NCBI RefSeq assembly: GCF_004354365.1
Contig: NZ_SJCY01000001.1
Span: 310,001-374,000 of the forward strand
Direction: 5' to 3'
Source: Pedobacter changchengzhani
GTDB lineage: Bacteria > Bacteroidota > Bacteroidia > Sphingobacteriales > Sphingobacteriaceae
Length of the DNA: 64,000 bases
The notes below the pieces were generated by a model that ran no database searches, was not told the origin of the DNA, and saw nothing but the letters and a program-made list of their open reading frames with translations. Of the stretch, positions 43,875 through 53,971 are shown piece after piece (position 1 is the stretch's first letter; every line of letters begins with the position of its first letter). A program made the position numbers and the translations under genes.

Positions 43875-44309
43875 ATGAATTTGGACAAGAGTTTTTTGCT
43901 GGCTTCTGCATTGAGGCCTATACTTGCGAGATTGAATAGAAAAATGCGGAAGCTTTCGCCATCCAATACGCCGCTGTCGCAAACGGAAAGATCAATATTG
44001 GTTTTATTAGAACAGCACGATCAACTACTTTCGGCAGAACTTGCCGTTTTAGAGAAAATCACACCTCAATCCGTTGGTCCGTTGTTGAATCATTTGGCTG
44101 AGTTGGATTTAATTGAAAAACGTCCATCCACAACCGATAAAAGGAAAATTAACATTTCGCTTTCTGTTAAAGGACAAGATTTTTTGCAACAAGTTAGGCA
44201 AGAGCGGGATGAGTGGTTGGGTAAAGCCATTGCCGAACTTTGTACGCCACAAGAGCAACTCATTTTACAACAAGCAATAACTCCATTAACTAAACTGATT
44301 GATTTTTAA
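43875..44309 (+). CDS. MarR-family transcriptional regulator
   Basis: 144 residues. The winged helix-turn-helix includes LSQTERSILVLLEQHDQLLS, ITPQSVGPLLNHLAEL and the wing EKRPSTTDKRKINISLSVKG. It is followed 15 bases later by an MFS exporter, the usual pairing for drug-responsive MarR repressors. A palindrome at 43851-43864 is the likely autoregulatory site. Confidence 0.93.
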   Translation: MNLDKSFLLASALRPILARLNRKMRKLSPSNTPLSQTERSILVLLEQHDQLLSAELAVLEKITPQSVGPLLNHLAELDLIEKRPSTTDKRKINISLSVKGQDFLQQVRQERDEWLGKAIAELCTPQEQLILQQAITPLTKLIDF

Positions 44310-44324
44310 TCAGTTCATTTTATT

Positions 44325-45581
44325 ATGAATATTAGTACATTTAGCGCCTTTAAAAGCAGAAATTATCGTTTATATTTTGGCGGTCAATCCATATCGTTAA
44401 TAGGCACGTGGATGCAAAAAACCGCCGTAAGTTGGGTAGTATATTCTATTACCCACTCTAATTTTATGCTTGGCCTCACGCTGTTTGCAAGCCTTTTTCC
44501 ATCGTTCATTTTTTCATTTATTGGGGGTGTTGCTTCCGATAGGTACAATAGATATAAATTGTTGTTGATTACACAAATTGCTTCTATGGTGCAAGCCGTT
44601 TTATTAACTTTACTGGTTTTCACAAAAAATTATTTGGTTTGGGAAATTATTGCGCTAAGTGCATTATTGGGGTTAATAAATGCATTTGATGTTCCTGCAA
44701 GGCAATCGTTAGTGTACGAAATGGTAGAAGATAAAGCCGATTTGCCAAATGCCCTGGCCTTAAATTCATCTATGGTAAACTTATCGAGATTAATTGGTCC
44801 GGGTTTAGCGGGTTTAGCTTTAGAAAAATTTGGAGATGATATTTGTTTCGGGTTAAATGCCATAAGTTTTATAGCTGTAATTGGCTCTTTAATGATGATG
44901 AAATTACCCAAATACATCGCTAAACCGCGCACTAAAAATGTAATTGGCGAGTTGAAAGAAGGTTTTGCATACATCCGTGCAACGCCATCTATTTCATATA
45001 TTTTAATTATGCTGGCGCTGATTAGTTTAATAGCTTTGCCTTTCGGCACTTTAATTCCGTTTTATGCAAAAGATATTTTTCACGGTACAGCATCAACATT
45101 TGGGGTAATAGATAGTGTTATTGGTTTAGGTGCTTTTTCGGGGGCGATATTTTTAGCATCGTTAAAGCCAGGGAAGAATTTGAGAAAAATATTAGCGATA
45201 AATACTTTAATTTTTGGAGCTGGGTTAGCGCTTTTTTCGCATACTACCTACTATCTTTTAGCCTTATTTTTCGCTGTTTTAGCGGGCTTCGGCATGATGT
45301 CGCAAATTACAATTAGCAACACATTAATTCAAACCACAGTTGATCCGGCTATGCGGGGCAGAGTAATTAGCTTTTATGCCATGGCTTTTTTTGGTATGCA
45401 ACCTTTAGGCGGGTTATTGGTTGGTAGCGTTTCGCAATTAATTGGCACACAAGATACCGTACTTATTCAAGGTTTAATTACGATATTGATTGGGATTTTA
45501 ATTTACAGAAGATTGCGCAAAAATGAGATTAAAAATAAGCAACTTCAATATCTTTCAAACGCAGTGGTTTTAAATAAATAA
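44325..45581 (+). CDS. MFS exporter (EntS-like family)
   Basis: 418 residues, about twelve membrane helices. FRLYFGGQSISLIGTWMQ-like N-terminal sequence (YFGGQSISLIGTWMQ), GGVASDRYNRYKLLL (the A-motif region), INAFDVPARQSLVYEMV and RLIGPGLAGLAL are characteristic of the MFS_3/EntS-type exporters of siderophores or drugs. Controlled with the upstream MarR gene; the substrate is unknown. Confidence 0.9.
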   Translation: MNISTFSAFKSRNYRLYFGGQSISLIGTWMQKTAVSWVVYSITHSNFMLGLTLFASLFPSFIFSFIGGVASDRYNRYKLLLITQIASMVQAVLLTLLVFTKNYLVWEIIALSALLGLINAFDVPARQSLVYEMVEDKADLPNALALNSSMVNLSRLIGPGLAGLALEKFGDDICFGLNAISFIAVIGSLMMMKLPKYIAKPRTKNVIGELKEGFAYIRATPSISYILIMLALISLIALPFGTLIPFYAKDIFHGTASTFGVIDSVIGLGAFSGAIFLASLKPGKNLRKILAINTLIFGAGLALFSHTTYYLLALFFAVLAGFGMMSQITISNTLIQTTVDPAMRGRVISFYAMAFFGMQPLGGLLVGSVSQLIGTQDTVLIQGLITILIGILIYRRLRKNEIKNKQLQYLSNAVVLNK

Positions 45582-45641
45582 TTAACTCAAGCAGTCTTTT
45601 TGGATCCTTTTCCATTCCTAATTAATACCTTTGTTGCCAAT

Positions 45642-46562
45642 ATGCAGGGCTTAGTAATTAAATCTACCGGAAGTTGGTATAGTGTTTTGGCCGATGATGC
45701 CAAGCGTTACGATTGCCGGATTGTGGGTAAATTTAGGATGAAGGGGATTCAAACCACTAATCCAATTGCTGTGGGCGACCGTGTAAAATTCGATCTCGAA
45801 AGGGACGGAATTACTGGAATGATTAACGAACTTTTCCCTCGAAAAAACTACATTATCCGTAAATCTATCAACCTAAGTAAGCAGGCGCAAATATTGGCTG
45901 CTAATTTAGATATGGCTATTTTGCTGGTTACATTGGCTTCTCCCCGAACGTCGTTGGGTTTTATAGATCGCTTTTTGGTTACCGCCGAAGCATACGATGT
46001 GCCTGCAGTTTTGGTGTTTAACAAACTCGATTTATTTAGCAAAGAAGGACTAGAAATTCTGCAAGATTTTAAAGAAATTTACCAAACTATAGGCTATCCT
46101 TGCTACGAGGTTTCTGCGCTAAAAGGAATAAATATTCCAATTATCCAAGATTTAATTAAAGATAAAATCACTTTAATTTCCGGTCATTCGGGTGTAGGAA
46201 AATCGAGTTTAATTAATGCCATTCTGCCCGACCGTGAGTTAAGAACAGGCGAAGTTTCTGACTGGAGCGATAAAGGACAACATACTACAACTTTTGCCGA
46301 AATGTACGAGTTGCCACAGGGCGGATTTATTGTAGATACACCTGGAATTAGAGAATTAGGCGTTATAGATATTGAAAAAGAAGAACTCAGCCACTTTTTT
46401 CCAGAGATTTTTAAAACATCTCATAACTGTCGGTTTAACAATTGCAGGCACATTAACGAGCCGGGTTGTGCGGTATTAGAAGCTGTTAATAATGACCAGA
46501 TTGCAGTGTCGAGATACGAGAGTTATTTAAGTATTTATCATAATAACGATACGAGACATTAG
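45642..46562 (+). CDS. rsgA: Small-subunit-dependent GTPase RsgA
   Basis: 306 residues from ATG 45642; the frame extends to a TTG at 45600 that was not used. The circularly permuted G domain has G4 (FNKLDL) before G1 (GHSGVGKSSL), with DTPGIRELG as G3. The N-terminal OB domain begins MQGLVIKSTGSWYSV, and the C-terminal zinc site is CRFNNCRHINEPGC. It acts in late 30S assembly. Confidence 0.96.
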   Translation: MQGLVIKSTGSWYSVLADDAKRYDCRIVGKFRMKGIQTTNPIAVGDRVKFDLERDGITGMINELFPRKNYIIRKSINLSKQAQILAANLDMAILLVTLASPRTSLGFIDRFLVTAEAYDVPAVLVFNKLDLFSKEGLEILQDFKEIYQTIGYPCYEVSALKGINIPIIQDLIKDKITLISGHSGVGKSSLINAILPDRELRTGEVSDWSDKGQHTTTFAEMYELPQGGFIVDTPGIRELGVIDIEKEELSHFFPEIFKTSHNCRFNNCRHINEPGCAVLEAVNNDQIAVSRYESYLSIYHNNDTRH

Positions 46563-46791
46563 TTTAGTTATGAGTTATGAGTTATGAGTTATGAGTTGTG
46601 AGTTGGGATTTGCTTTAACTGTTTCTAGCGCAGGTTTATCGCTTGCGCCAAATTATTTGCATCGTCATGCTCAGCGTGACTTGGCATCTTAATGTTTTAG
46701 TAGAAACTAATTTCGTTTTCTTTCTGTCGCATGACGCTTGCACCAGATTAAGAATCCGAACATTTAACTGATAACCCACAACCCATAACCC
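46563..46791. repeat. Gene-free gap with TTATGAG tandem repeats and a distant inverse
   Basis: Four to five copies of GTTATGA (46567-46603) start the gap, and AACCCACAACCCATAACCC (46773-46791) ends it as an imperfect inverse. The centre has TCGTCATGCTCAGCGTGAC, another Bacteroidetes-type palindrome fragment. No gene seen. Confidence 0.6.
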
Positions 46792-49248
46792 TTACTTTCC
46801 TCTTAAAAAATCACTAAAATAACTACACTCATTTACAGCAATTTTATAAAATGGAGTTTTAGAATAATTTGCTTTCATTTCTTTAAAGTACGAATTCTTG
46901 TAATTTAACGCTAAAAACTTATTGCTTTCATTTTGATAATCGCCATTATACCAATTTATTTTTCCGTAGTTGTCGTTTATTATTTTTTTCTGCTCGCATT
47001 TTGCCAACATAAAAGTGCATTTTGCTTTTAAATTGGGATCTTTTGTAAGGGATCTCGCTTTTTTATACCATTCCGTTGCTTTAAGTGCTAGTTTATAGTC
47101 GCCATCGTAGCTAAATGTAGGTTTTTCAAAACTTGCGTAAGAACTCCATTCGTAACTGATTAAAAACCAGAAATTACCATAATAACCCGATTGATAAACT
47201 GCGTTTGCCATTTTGTAATAATAAATCGGCGCATTTGCTTTGTCTGAAAGTGTAAGTCTTTCTAAACGGAGCATTTCTTGCGCAAAGGTTTTCTTGGTTG
47301 AGCCGGGTGCAGTTTTACCGTATTTTTTCGGGTAATCCTTTATGCGCTCGATAAATGGATTGGCAAATGTTTTTTGGTTTTCTTTTGCGCTGTACCAATT
47401 ACTCGGCGTAAAGTATTTATAGTTGGGTGCAATTTTATTAAAACTCGTTAAAGCTTTTGCATAATCGTGTGTACGCAAATACGTAGTGCCCATAAGTTCG
47501 TTAAAATCATCACTACTCAATTTATTTAAACCATCGGCAATCAAGCCATCTAAACCATCATTTTTCGGATTGGATTTTAGTGCGACTAATCCTAACATTG
47601 TGTTAGCGCTTAATCTATTCTGCCAAAAGAACGTGGTTTTTACATCCATGTTTTTTGAGAAACTATGGTTGGTAATCGTTCTGTACTTTAAATCGCCTTT
47701 TAGCATGGCTGCTGCGGCTTTTGCGGTATCCCCAATTTTTAAATATGCAGGTGCTAATATTTGCTGATAGAAATTTCTAGTTGTTGTGGTAAAACGATTT
47801 TCGCCACTCGCCCAGCCAGTGTCGTAATAATCATTTTTTGGTTGCGCTTTATTTTCGGCATATCGTTTTTCATCCAACCATTTTAACGCTGTTACAAGAT
47901 CCGAAGCGTTAAAATTGCTGCCTTGCTTAATGTTTCCGGCAGAAATTAATAATTGAACAATGCGGCTTTGGTCTTTCAGTTTTGCAGGAAGTTTATCAAT
48001 TTCTTTCAACTGCGATAAATATTTTAAACCTTCTTCGGGTTTGTTCTCCATCCATGATAAATATGCGGCGGAAATAGTTCCTAATTCCCATTGAGGATAT
48101 TTCTGCTCCGTTGCCAGTTTTACAGCAAATTCTTTAATGTTTTTTAAGTGCATTAAGTTGGCATTTTCTACACTATCTTTATTTGTAGTTTGATCATCAT
48201 AGCGATTAAAATAACTGTTCGGATTGGCATAAATTGGATCTTCTTTAATTAGATTTTGTTCTAATTTATTTATCTCTCTAACTAAAAGCGCACCGTTTAA
48301 CAAGCTAGAAGGTGCAAATTCGTAAACCTTTTGCAAACTTTGAATATTTGGTGCTGGATTGCCAAAACCGCTAATTGCCCAAATATTGGCTTTCTCTAAA
48401 TCGTTTTTCGCATATTTTAGTACAGCATTAATATTCGCACTGGTGTAGAAATAATTTTTATAAGCTTGTATTCTCCTTTCAGGATTACTTTCGAAAACTT
48501 TAGAAAATAAGTATGCAGATCGTTCTGGATTTCCTGCATAACGTACGGCGCCTGCATAAACAGCTAATGCCCATCCTTTTACAGCACTTTCTAAAGTACT
48601 CTTCGCAATCCACTTTTCGTAAACTATTTTGCTTTCTTCAAAGTTTCCAGCGTAATGATATAAACGCTCAGCTTGGTATTGATAACGTAATTTCAAGAAT
48701 TCATCGTTCTCTGAAGAAGCGAGATTAATCGACTCTTTTGCTCTTTTTATCATCAGCGTGCTATCTCTTTCAATTGGATCCCAACTATCAGCCGACCGTG
48801 CAGTTAAAGGCTCGCATTTTTTTGCAAAGTTGTAGTATTTTAAGGCATTTGGGTTTTTAGTTAATGAAATGAGAAAAGAATTCATTTTCAAATTTTCTGG
48901 TACGGTACTCAAAGTCTTAAAATTTGTAAGCTTTAAACTCGTTTTTTTATCTAAACCATACATCACTTTAAAAACATCTTTAGTTTTAACATTCAGGTAT
49001 TTTGCCCACTCTGCACTGTTAATTTGGGGTTCACTTTTAACCTCTTCATCATGGTATAAATAAACCATTTCGTTAAATGCAAACGGCGAATATTCATCAC
49101 CCTGTGTATTATTATGAAAATATGAAACATAATAATCGTAAGGATCTTGCTCAGGTCCGCAGGCAATATTTACCGCTATTTCGCCTAAAAAGGCGATAAA
49201 AAAACTAACGGAAAATATTAGCGATTTCTTTAAGTTGATGCGTTTCAT
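46792..49248 (-). CDS. Large exported protein with TPR-like helical repeats, unknown function
   Basis: 818 residues. An N-terminal hydrophobic segment (SLIFSVSFFIAFLGEIAVN) is followed by IACGPEQDPYDYYVSYF; the Cys may be a lipidation site, but the lipobox is imperfect. The rest is mostly helical with TPR-like pairs (ERLYHYAGNFEESKIVYEKW, YLRTHDYAKALTSFNKIAP) and many Tyr and Asn. Its start lies inside the 3' end of the upstream lipoprotein gene (44-bp overlap), so the two are probably translated together. Confidence 0.75.
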   Translation of the reverse strand: MKRINLKKSLIFSVSFFIAFLGEIAVNIACGPEQDPYDYYVSYFHNNTQGDEYSPFAFNEMVYLYHDEEVKSEPQINSAEWAKYLNVKTKDVFKVMYGLDKKTSLKLTNFKTLSTVPENLKMNSFLISLTKNPNALKYYNFAKKCEPLTARSADSWDPIERDSTLMIKRAKESINLASSENDEFLKLRYQYQAERLYHYAGNFEESKIVYEKWIAKSTLESAVKGWALAVYAGAVRYAGNPERSAYLFSKVFESNPERRIQAYKNYFYTSANINAVLKYAKNDLEKANIWAISGFGNPAPNIQSLQKVYEFAPSSLLNGALLVREINKLEQNLIKEDPIYANPNSYFNRYDDQTTNKDSVENANLMHLKNIKEFAVKLATEQKYPQWELGTISAAYLSWMENKPEEGLKYLSQLKEIDKLPAKLKDQSRIVQLLISAGNIKQGSNFNASDLVTALKWLDEKRYAENKAQPKNDYYDTGWASGENRFTTTTRNFYQQILAPAYLKIGDTAKAAAAMLKGDLKYRTITNHSFSKNMDVKTTFFWQNRLSANTMLGLVALKSNPKNDGLDGLIADGLNKLSSDDFNELMGTTYLRTHDYAKALTSFNKIAPNYKYFTPSNWYSAKENQKTFANPFIERIKDYPKKYGKTAPGSTKKTFAQEMLRLERLTLSDKANAPIYYYKMANAVYQSGYYGNFWFLISYEWSSYASFEKPTFSYDGDYKLALKATEWYKKARSLTKDPNLKAKCTFMLAKCEQKKIINDNYGKINWYNGDYQNESNKFLALNYKNSYFKEMKANYSKTPFYKIAVNECSYFSDFLRGK

Positions 49249-50218
49249 AGTTTTTTAATAAATTGTAATCTAAGTGATAATATATTAAGCTAATCGGTTT
49301 TTGTGATAAAAATGTTGTTAAATATGTTGCAGTTTCCCTGAGGGCATTAATTTTGCTTTCCTCGTACCTAACCTCGTCATTTTTAATTAATCCGTATGCA
49401 GGTAAATTTGTGTTTGCTGTATATAATCCATCCGTTTTACGCGTAAAAAGTTCAGGATTTTTCAAATCAGCGAGATTCAGTCTTTTCGAAATCCCTGCGT
49501 ATTGTTGGTTTCTAAAAACTACGCACCAAGAGAATAAAGGTAATGCAATATCGATGTTCATAGGATAAAAAGCTAAATTTTCCCCTGCGTATTTTTTAAG
49601 TTCTTCTACATCTAAAATAGAATTCTGAGTGCCGTATTTGCGTAAATTACCCATGTTGTAGCACATTAACAGTACTTTATCGCAAGGCGGAATACCACTT
49701 TTTTCTTGATTTTTTAACTGATGTAATCTCAATGTTGAGGATAGGATTTTACTTTTATCGTGCTGTTTTAAAAGCTTTAAAAGTGTAAAATATTCCGTTT
49801 TGGTAGTTGCAGTCCAGTCGCAATCTATTTGCAATTCTTTATAACTTTTCGCGCCAGCTTGTAAAACCTTTGCTTGTACAAATGCCAATATATTTATCGC
49901 CAGTTGCGCTAATTGTCTTTCATCTTGGTTCTTTAATGCATTATTAACTATAAAAACAACTGGTACAATTTCTAAATTTTTCGGAACAGAATCAACAAAT
50001 TTAATAGGCGCAATTGGAATAAGTTTTTGATCTAAATTTAAATCTACATCCATTATTCTGATGTACAATTTTTTGCTGTTTAAGGTATTTAAAATATTGT
50101 TTTCAACTTTTTGTTGTTTATAAACCGTTTTCCAAAAATAGAAACTCGTGTTTACCTCACGTTTTTGTTTGCAGGCAGTAATTAAAAAAATAAAAAGTAC
50201 TAAAAGCTTAAATTTCAT
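49205..50218 (-). CDS. DUF3142-like lipoprotein
   Basis: 337 residues with a lipoprotein signal (MKFKLLVLFIFLITAC). SFYFWKTVY, KKLYIRIMDVDLN, VPVVFIVNN, KELQIDCDWT and VLLMCYNMG are spaced as in a TIM-barrel, glycosidase-like DUF3142 fold. The assignment is tentative. Overlaps the 818-residue gene; the pair could act together at the cell surface. Confidence 0.7.
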   Translation of the reverse strand: MKFKLLVLFIFLITACKQKREVNTSFYFWKTVYKQQKVENNILNTLNSKKLYIRIMDVDLNLDQKLIPIAPIKFVDSVPKNLEIVPVVFIVNNALKNQDERQLAQLAINILAFVQAKVLQAGAKSYKELQIDCDWTATTKTEYFTLLKLLKQHDKSKILSSTLRLHQLKNQEKSGIPPCDKVLLMCYNMGNLRKYGTQNSILDVEELKKYAGENLAFYPMNIDIALPLFSWCVVFRNQQYAGISKRLNLADLKNPELFTRKTDGLYTANTNLPAYGLIKNDEVRYEESKINALRETATYLTTFLSQKPISLIYYHLDYNLLKNYETHQLKEIANIFR

Positions 50219-50296
50219 CTGTGGGTTTTGCGCAATAAAATTAATATAAAGTTTTCATATCAAAATCCTAATAAATAGGTATTTTACAACACAATT

Positions 50297-50749
50297 ATGA
50301 GAGCGGTAATACAAAGGGTTACACAGGCAATGTGTAAGGTTGATGATTTAATTAAAGGCGAAATTAACCAAGGTTTTTTAGTTCTTTTAGGTATTGAGGA
50401 TGCCGATGAACTGGAAGATTTAGAATGGCTTGCACAAAAAATTGCTAACATGAGGGTTTTCGGTGATGAAAGTGGATTAATGAATAAATCATTGGCAGAT
50501 GTTGATGGGAATATTTTATTAATCAGTCAATTTACGCTTTTTGCCAGTACAAAAAAGGGCAATAGACCAGGATTTACAAATGCTGCTAGACCAGAAAAAG
50601 CAATCCCCTTGTACGAAAAAATGATAAAAAAGTTATCAGCTTTGCTGAATAAAGAAATACAGTGTGGGGTTTTTGGCGCCGATATGAAAATTAGTTTGGT
50701 TAACGATGGTCCGGTTACGATATTGATTGATACCAAAACTAAAGAATAA
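50297..50749 (+). CDS. dtd: D-aminoacyl-tRNA deacylase
   Basis: 150 residues. MRAVIQRVTQAMCKVD, SQFTLFASTKKGNRPGF and the chirality-checking NDGPVTI motif identify DTD, which hydrolyses D-Tyr and other D-aminoacyl-tRNAs. Length is typical. Confidence 0.97.
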   Translation: MRAVIQRVTQAMCKVDDLIKGEINQGFLVLLGIEDADELEDLEWLAQKIANMRVFGDESGLMNKSLADVDGNILLISQFTLFASTKKGNRPGFTNAARPEKAIPLYEKMIKKLSALLNKEIQCGVFGADMKISLVNDGPVTILIDTKTKE

Positions 50750-50782
50750 CAATTAGGTTTATTATACAATATATTTAGAAAA

Positions 50783-51967
50783 ATGCTTTTTATGAATTCA
50801 TATTACTACAGTTTCTTTAAAAAATCATTGTTGCTTCTTTTCTTATTAGGTTTTGTTTTTTCGGGTTGCAAAAGAGTTGTAAAAAGCGATGACGATGAAG
50901 GTGGTGCCATAGCCGATGTGGAGTCTGTCTCTAAGGCAGATTACGAAAAGGTAACAAAGTTAAAGCTTCCGTTAAAAACGGTTTCAATAGACAATACTTA
51001 CAGCCTCAACATACCGGCAAACAGTAACTTTGAAGTAACAAAATACGATCCAAAGGATGAATTTGCGGGCATGATTGGCAATATAGATTTAGCTACTTTA
51101 AAAACTAGTTTTTATGATGTTGCTTTAAGTAATTTTTTTACCAGTAAAGAAAAATTGTATTCGGAAGATGTGTTTATTATCCCTCATGATGATGCTAATT
51201 TTTTGACAATAGATAAGATAAAAAAGGATGGAGAACAAATTGAAAATGTGTATTATGAAGATGAGAATAGTATAGTTTTCGATCAAAGTGATAGTTTTTC
51301 TGCCTATACCATACATTATGATGAGTTAAAGAAATGCTATATTATTTACAAAGCAGAAATGAGCTGGGCGAAAAAATTTCCTAAAAAGGAAAAGATAGAT
51401 CTTTTTATGCATTTTGTTAAACATGGCAAAAGCTTAACGGCTAAAACTTTTCCAATGATAAAATTTTCGTCGTGGAATGAATATGTACAAAACATGCCAA
51501 CTTTAGAGATTGATTATGTAAATGCAGTCTTTGGCAAATTAGAAAAAGAACTGAAGTTTTTTTTAGAGGTTGATGAAAGTGTATCGCCAAGAACAGAAGG
51601 TAATTATACTTTTGTTGAACTTTTTAATACATCAACAGAAGAAGCCCTTTATTTCTACAAGAACATAGATATAATTAAAGCTGGTAAGGTTAATGATGCA
51701 GATTATGTTTCTGGAAAGCAAATTTTAAGTTTAAATAGTCGAGATAAATACAACTTACGAGAAGATTCTGGCAGTTACATTGTGAATCAGCGCTATACAA
51801 CTGAAGAAGGGAAGGAAAAGGTAATTAATTTGACAGTTTTTCATCCAATCGATTATAAGAACAAAACTTACATGCTTAAAACTGACACTGATTTAGGTGA
51901 ATCTGACGTTGATTTTTTTGTTAAAATGTTCGGCTATTTTGCTAAAAACTATACTTTAAAAATCTAA
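50783..51967 (+). CDS. Lipoprotein of unknown function
   Basis: 394 residues (ATG 50783, or 50792). Lipobox FVFSGC after a hydrophobic signal, then an acidic stretch (SDDDEGG). The mature part is mixed alpha/beta with no recognised motif. A second lipoprotein gene follows 22 bases later, suggesting an operon. Confidence 0.8.
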   Translation: MLFMNSYYYSFFKKSLLLLFLLGFVFSGCKRVVKSDDDEGGAIADVESVSKADYEKVTKLKLPLKTVSIDNTYSLNIPANSNFEVTKYDPKDEFAGMIGNIDLATLKTSFYDVALSNFFTSKEKLYSEDVFIIPHDDANFLTIDKIKKDGEQIENVYYEDENSIVFDQSDSFSAYTIHYDELKKCYIIYKAEMSWAKKFPKKEKIDLFMHFVKHGKSLTAKTFPMIKFSSWNEYVQNMPTLEIDYVNAVFGKLEKELKFFLEVDESVSPRTEGNYTFVELFNTSTEEALYFYKNIDIIKAGKVNDADYVSGKQILSLNSRDKYNLREDSGSYIVNQRYTTEEGKEKVINLTVFHPIDYKNKTYMLKTDTDLGESDVDFFVKMFGYFAKNYTLKI

Positions 51968-51989
51968 TTTAACTTACAATCTTTTAACT

Positions 51990-52481
51990 ATGCGTATTTT
52001 AAGAAACATCCTGTTTTTAAGTTTTTCAATTATAATGTTGTCATCATGCAATCCAATTGGCGAAAAATTGGCTGAAATTTCGTTAGAAGGTGATGGAATA
52101 GCTACCGTAGATAATATAAATTTAAAGAAAGGTGATGTGATTAGCATTTGGACAAAAGTTATCGAAAAGGATGATTCTTACACATCTAAATCTGGCATCA
52201 GGTACAACATAGAATGCAATGGTAAATCAATATTGTTTGATAGCTTAAATGTTAATATTACCGAGCATGTTATTAATTCGAAGAAATTAGACGACTCATA
52301 TATTCAAAGCAGTTCTGAAAAAGATAGTACGGTTTATTACACGATGCATCAATACGAAACAGAAAGTAAAAAATTTACAGCTCCGATTGATGGAAAGTAT
52401 AGTTTTGATTTTAAGCCAAAACGTAACCAAGGCAGTAGTTTTCAAGACACAAAACTGGCTGTAATTTTGCGAAAGCCATAA
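51990..52481 (+). CDS. Small lipoprotein of unknown function
   Basis: 163 residues with lipobox IIMLSSC. The body is predicted beta-rich (GDVISIWTKV, IRYNIECNGKSILF, YSFDFKPK), as in a small beta-sandwich. Likely cotranscribed with the preceding lipoprotein. Convergent with a membrane protein gene 3 bases away. Confidence 0.8.
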   Translation: MRILRNILFLSFSIIMLSSCNPIGEKLAEISLEGDGIATVDNINLKKGDVISIWTKVIEKDDSYTSKSGIRYNIECNGKSILFDSLNVNITEHVINSKKLDDSYIQSSSEKDSTVYYTMHQYETESKKFTAPIDGKYSFDFKPKRNQGSSFQDTKLAVILRKP

Positions 52482-52484
52482 AAA

Positions 52485-53888
52485 CTACTGAAATTTTTCT
52501 ATGTATGCCTCAAACTTATCAGGATTATGCTCTTCGAAGTAAGCCGTGTAAAAGCATTTGTGTAAAATATAATCAACTATATAGTAGAGTATAAAAGTAG
52601 CCAACGTGCCCAACCAAAGGAAAGAAAATACTTTATCCTTAAAAAATGGCCATAATCCATTTCCAAAATCAAAGAAATCTTTTATATCCGAGAAATAAAG
52701 AATAATTACCGCTAAAAATGGAATTACTTTAGTGCTCCATTTAAATCGGGCAAGCACAATAATAGATACTCCAAAAACTAGAAGTTTATAAAGCGGTTCA
52801 AATGTTCTGTAATCTGCAGGTTTTGAGAAGTAATTATATAGGTAATATAAAGTTAGCAACGAGCAATAAATGATTAAATGTATATTTCTGTTCGGCTTCA
52901 ATTTGTCTTTATACTCCGTGATAGAAACTGGACTTTTCTTGTAATAAAGTAGTGTGAAAAAAGCACCTAAATTTAGTAGGGGAAGGAGTGATAAGGTATT
53001 TACGACACCAAAATAACGCTTTAAACTAAAGTTTCTGAATTGGATTAAGCTTCCAAAAAATCTTCCACAAATAAAAAGTACAATTAAATTACCTAGCATA
53101 TATAGAATGTCGTGCGTGTTTATGGTTGAAAAAGCCATCGTAAAAACCGATTTACTCATATCTACAATCGATAGAAATAGAATTGGATAGCTAATTAGAA
53201 AGCCCCATTTGAATAAATCGGAAGAAATTGGCTGTTCATCTAATGGATTTATGGTTTGATTTGCACTGTAAATCCGATTCGATAAATAAAAAAATCCAGT
53301 CAAAACTGCGATCATTTTTAACGAAATCAAGATGAATATCAAACAAACAAAAGCATCTTTTACATATAAAGAACTTGTGGTTAAACTACCAATGAAACTG
53401 TATAAAGAATCAGGATCAGAAGAGATGGTAAAGCTTAATATCAGCGTAACTACGAATTGTATTAAAATTCCTTTTATTTTTGATACGTTACTTGGTTTAG
53501 TTTCGTTTTTAAAATAAAAAACACAGAAAGCCAACAGCGGTAAAACAAATGACACGATGTTAATACTTTGATAAATGAGTGCACTTCGATCAAAATCTAA
53601 GTGATAATCGAGGTAACTCGACCAATCTTTTTTAAAAATGTAATATGGAAGAAATAACAACTGAATAATAAAACCTTGAGCTGTTTTCTTGTTTTTGTAA
53701 AAATACCAAGCAAAAATTAGACTCTGTAAAAACCAGTTCTGTAACTTCCATAGGTAATCGTATGTTGTATTATCTGGCCCATAACTATTCATAAAATAAC
53801 AACTTATTTGTAGAAAAGCTATAATTACGCCCAAAATCCAAATAGACTCAACTGCTTTTTTTTGGTTATTGGTAAAAAGTAAATTCAT
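52485..53888 (-). CDS. Polytopic membrane protein of unknown function
   Basis: 467 residues with roughly ten to twelve hydrophobic helices and few charged stretches. The N-terminus (NNQKKAVESIWILGVIIA) and C-terminus (YFEEHNPDKFEAYIEKFQ) are soluble. No family recognised. It is not obviously linked to its neighbours. Confidence 0.75.
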   Translation of the reverse strand: MNLLFTNNQKKAVESIWILGVIIAFLQISCYFMNSYGPDNTTYDYLWKLQNWFLQSLIFAWYFYKNKKTAQGFIIQLLFLPYYIFKKDWSSYLDYHLDFDRSALIYQSINIVSFVLPLLAFCVFYFKNETKPSNVSKIKGILIQFVVTLILSFTISSDPDSLYSFIGSLTTSSLYVKDAFVCLIFILISLKMIAVLTGFFYLSNRIYSANQTINPLDEQPISSDLFKWGFLISYPILFLSIVDMSKSVFTMAFSTINTHDILYMLGNLIVLFICGRFFGSLIQFRNFSLKRYFGVVNTLSLLPLLNLGAFFTLLYYKKSPVSITEYKDKLKPNRNIHLIIYCSLLTLYYLYNYFSKPADYRTFEPLYKLLVFGVSIIVLARFKWSTKVIPFLAVIILYFSDIKDFFDFGNGLWPFFKDKVFSFLWLGTLATFILYYIVDYILHKCFYTAYFEEHNPDKFEAYIEKFQ

Positions 53889-53971
53889 ATTTTTAAGAAT
53901 AGATTTATAAAATGTAGTTGCTATTTCAGCCTAAAATATGAAATTTAAACAAATTTAAATAAAGAAAAACG

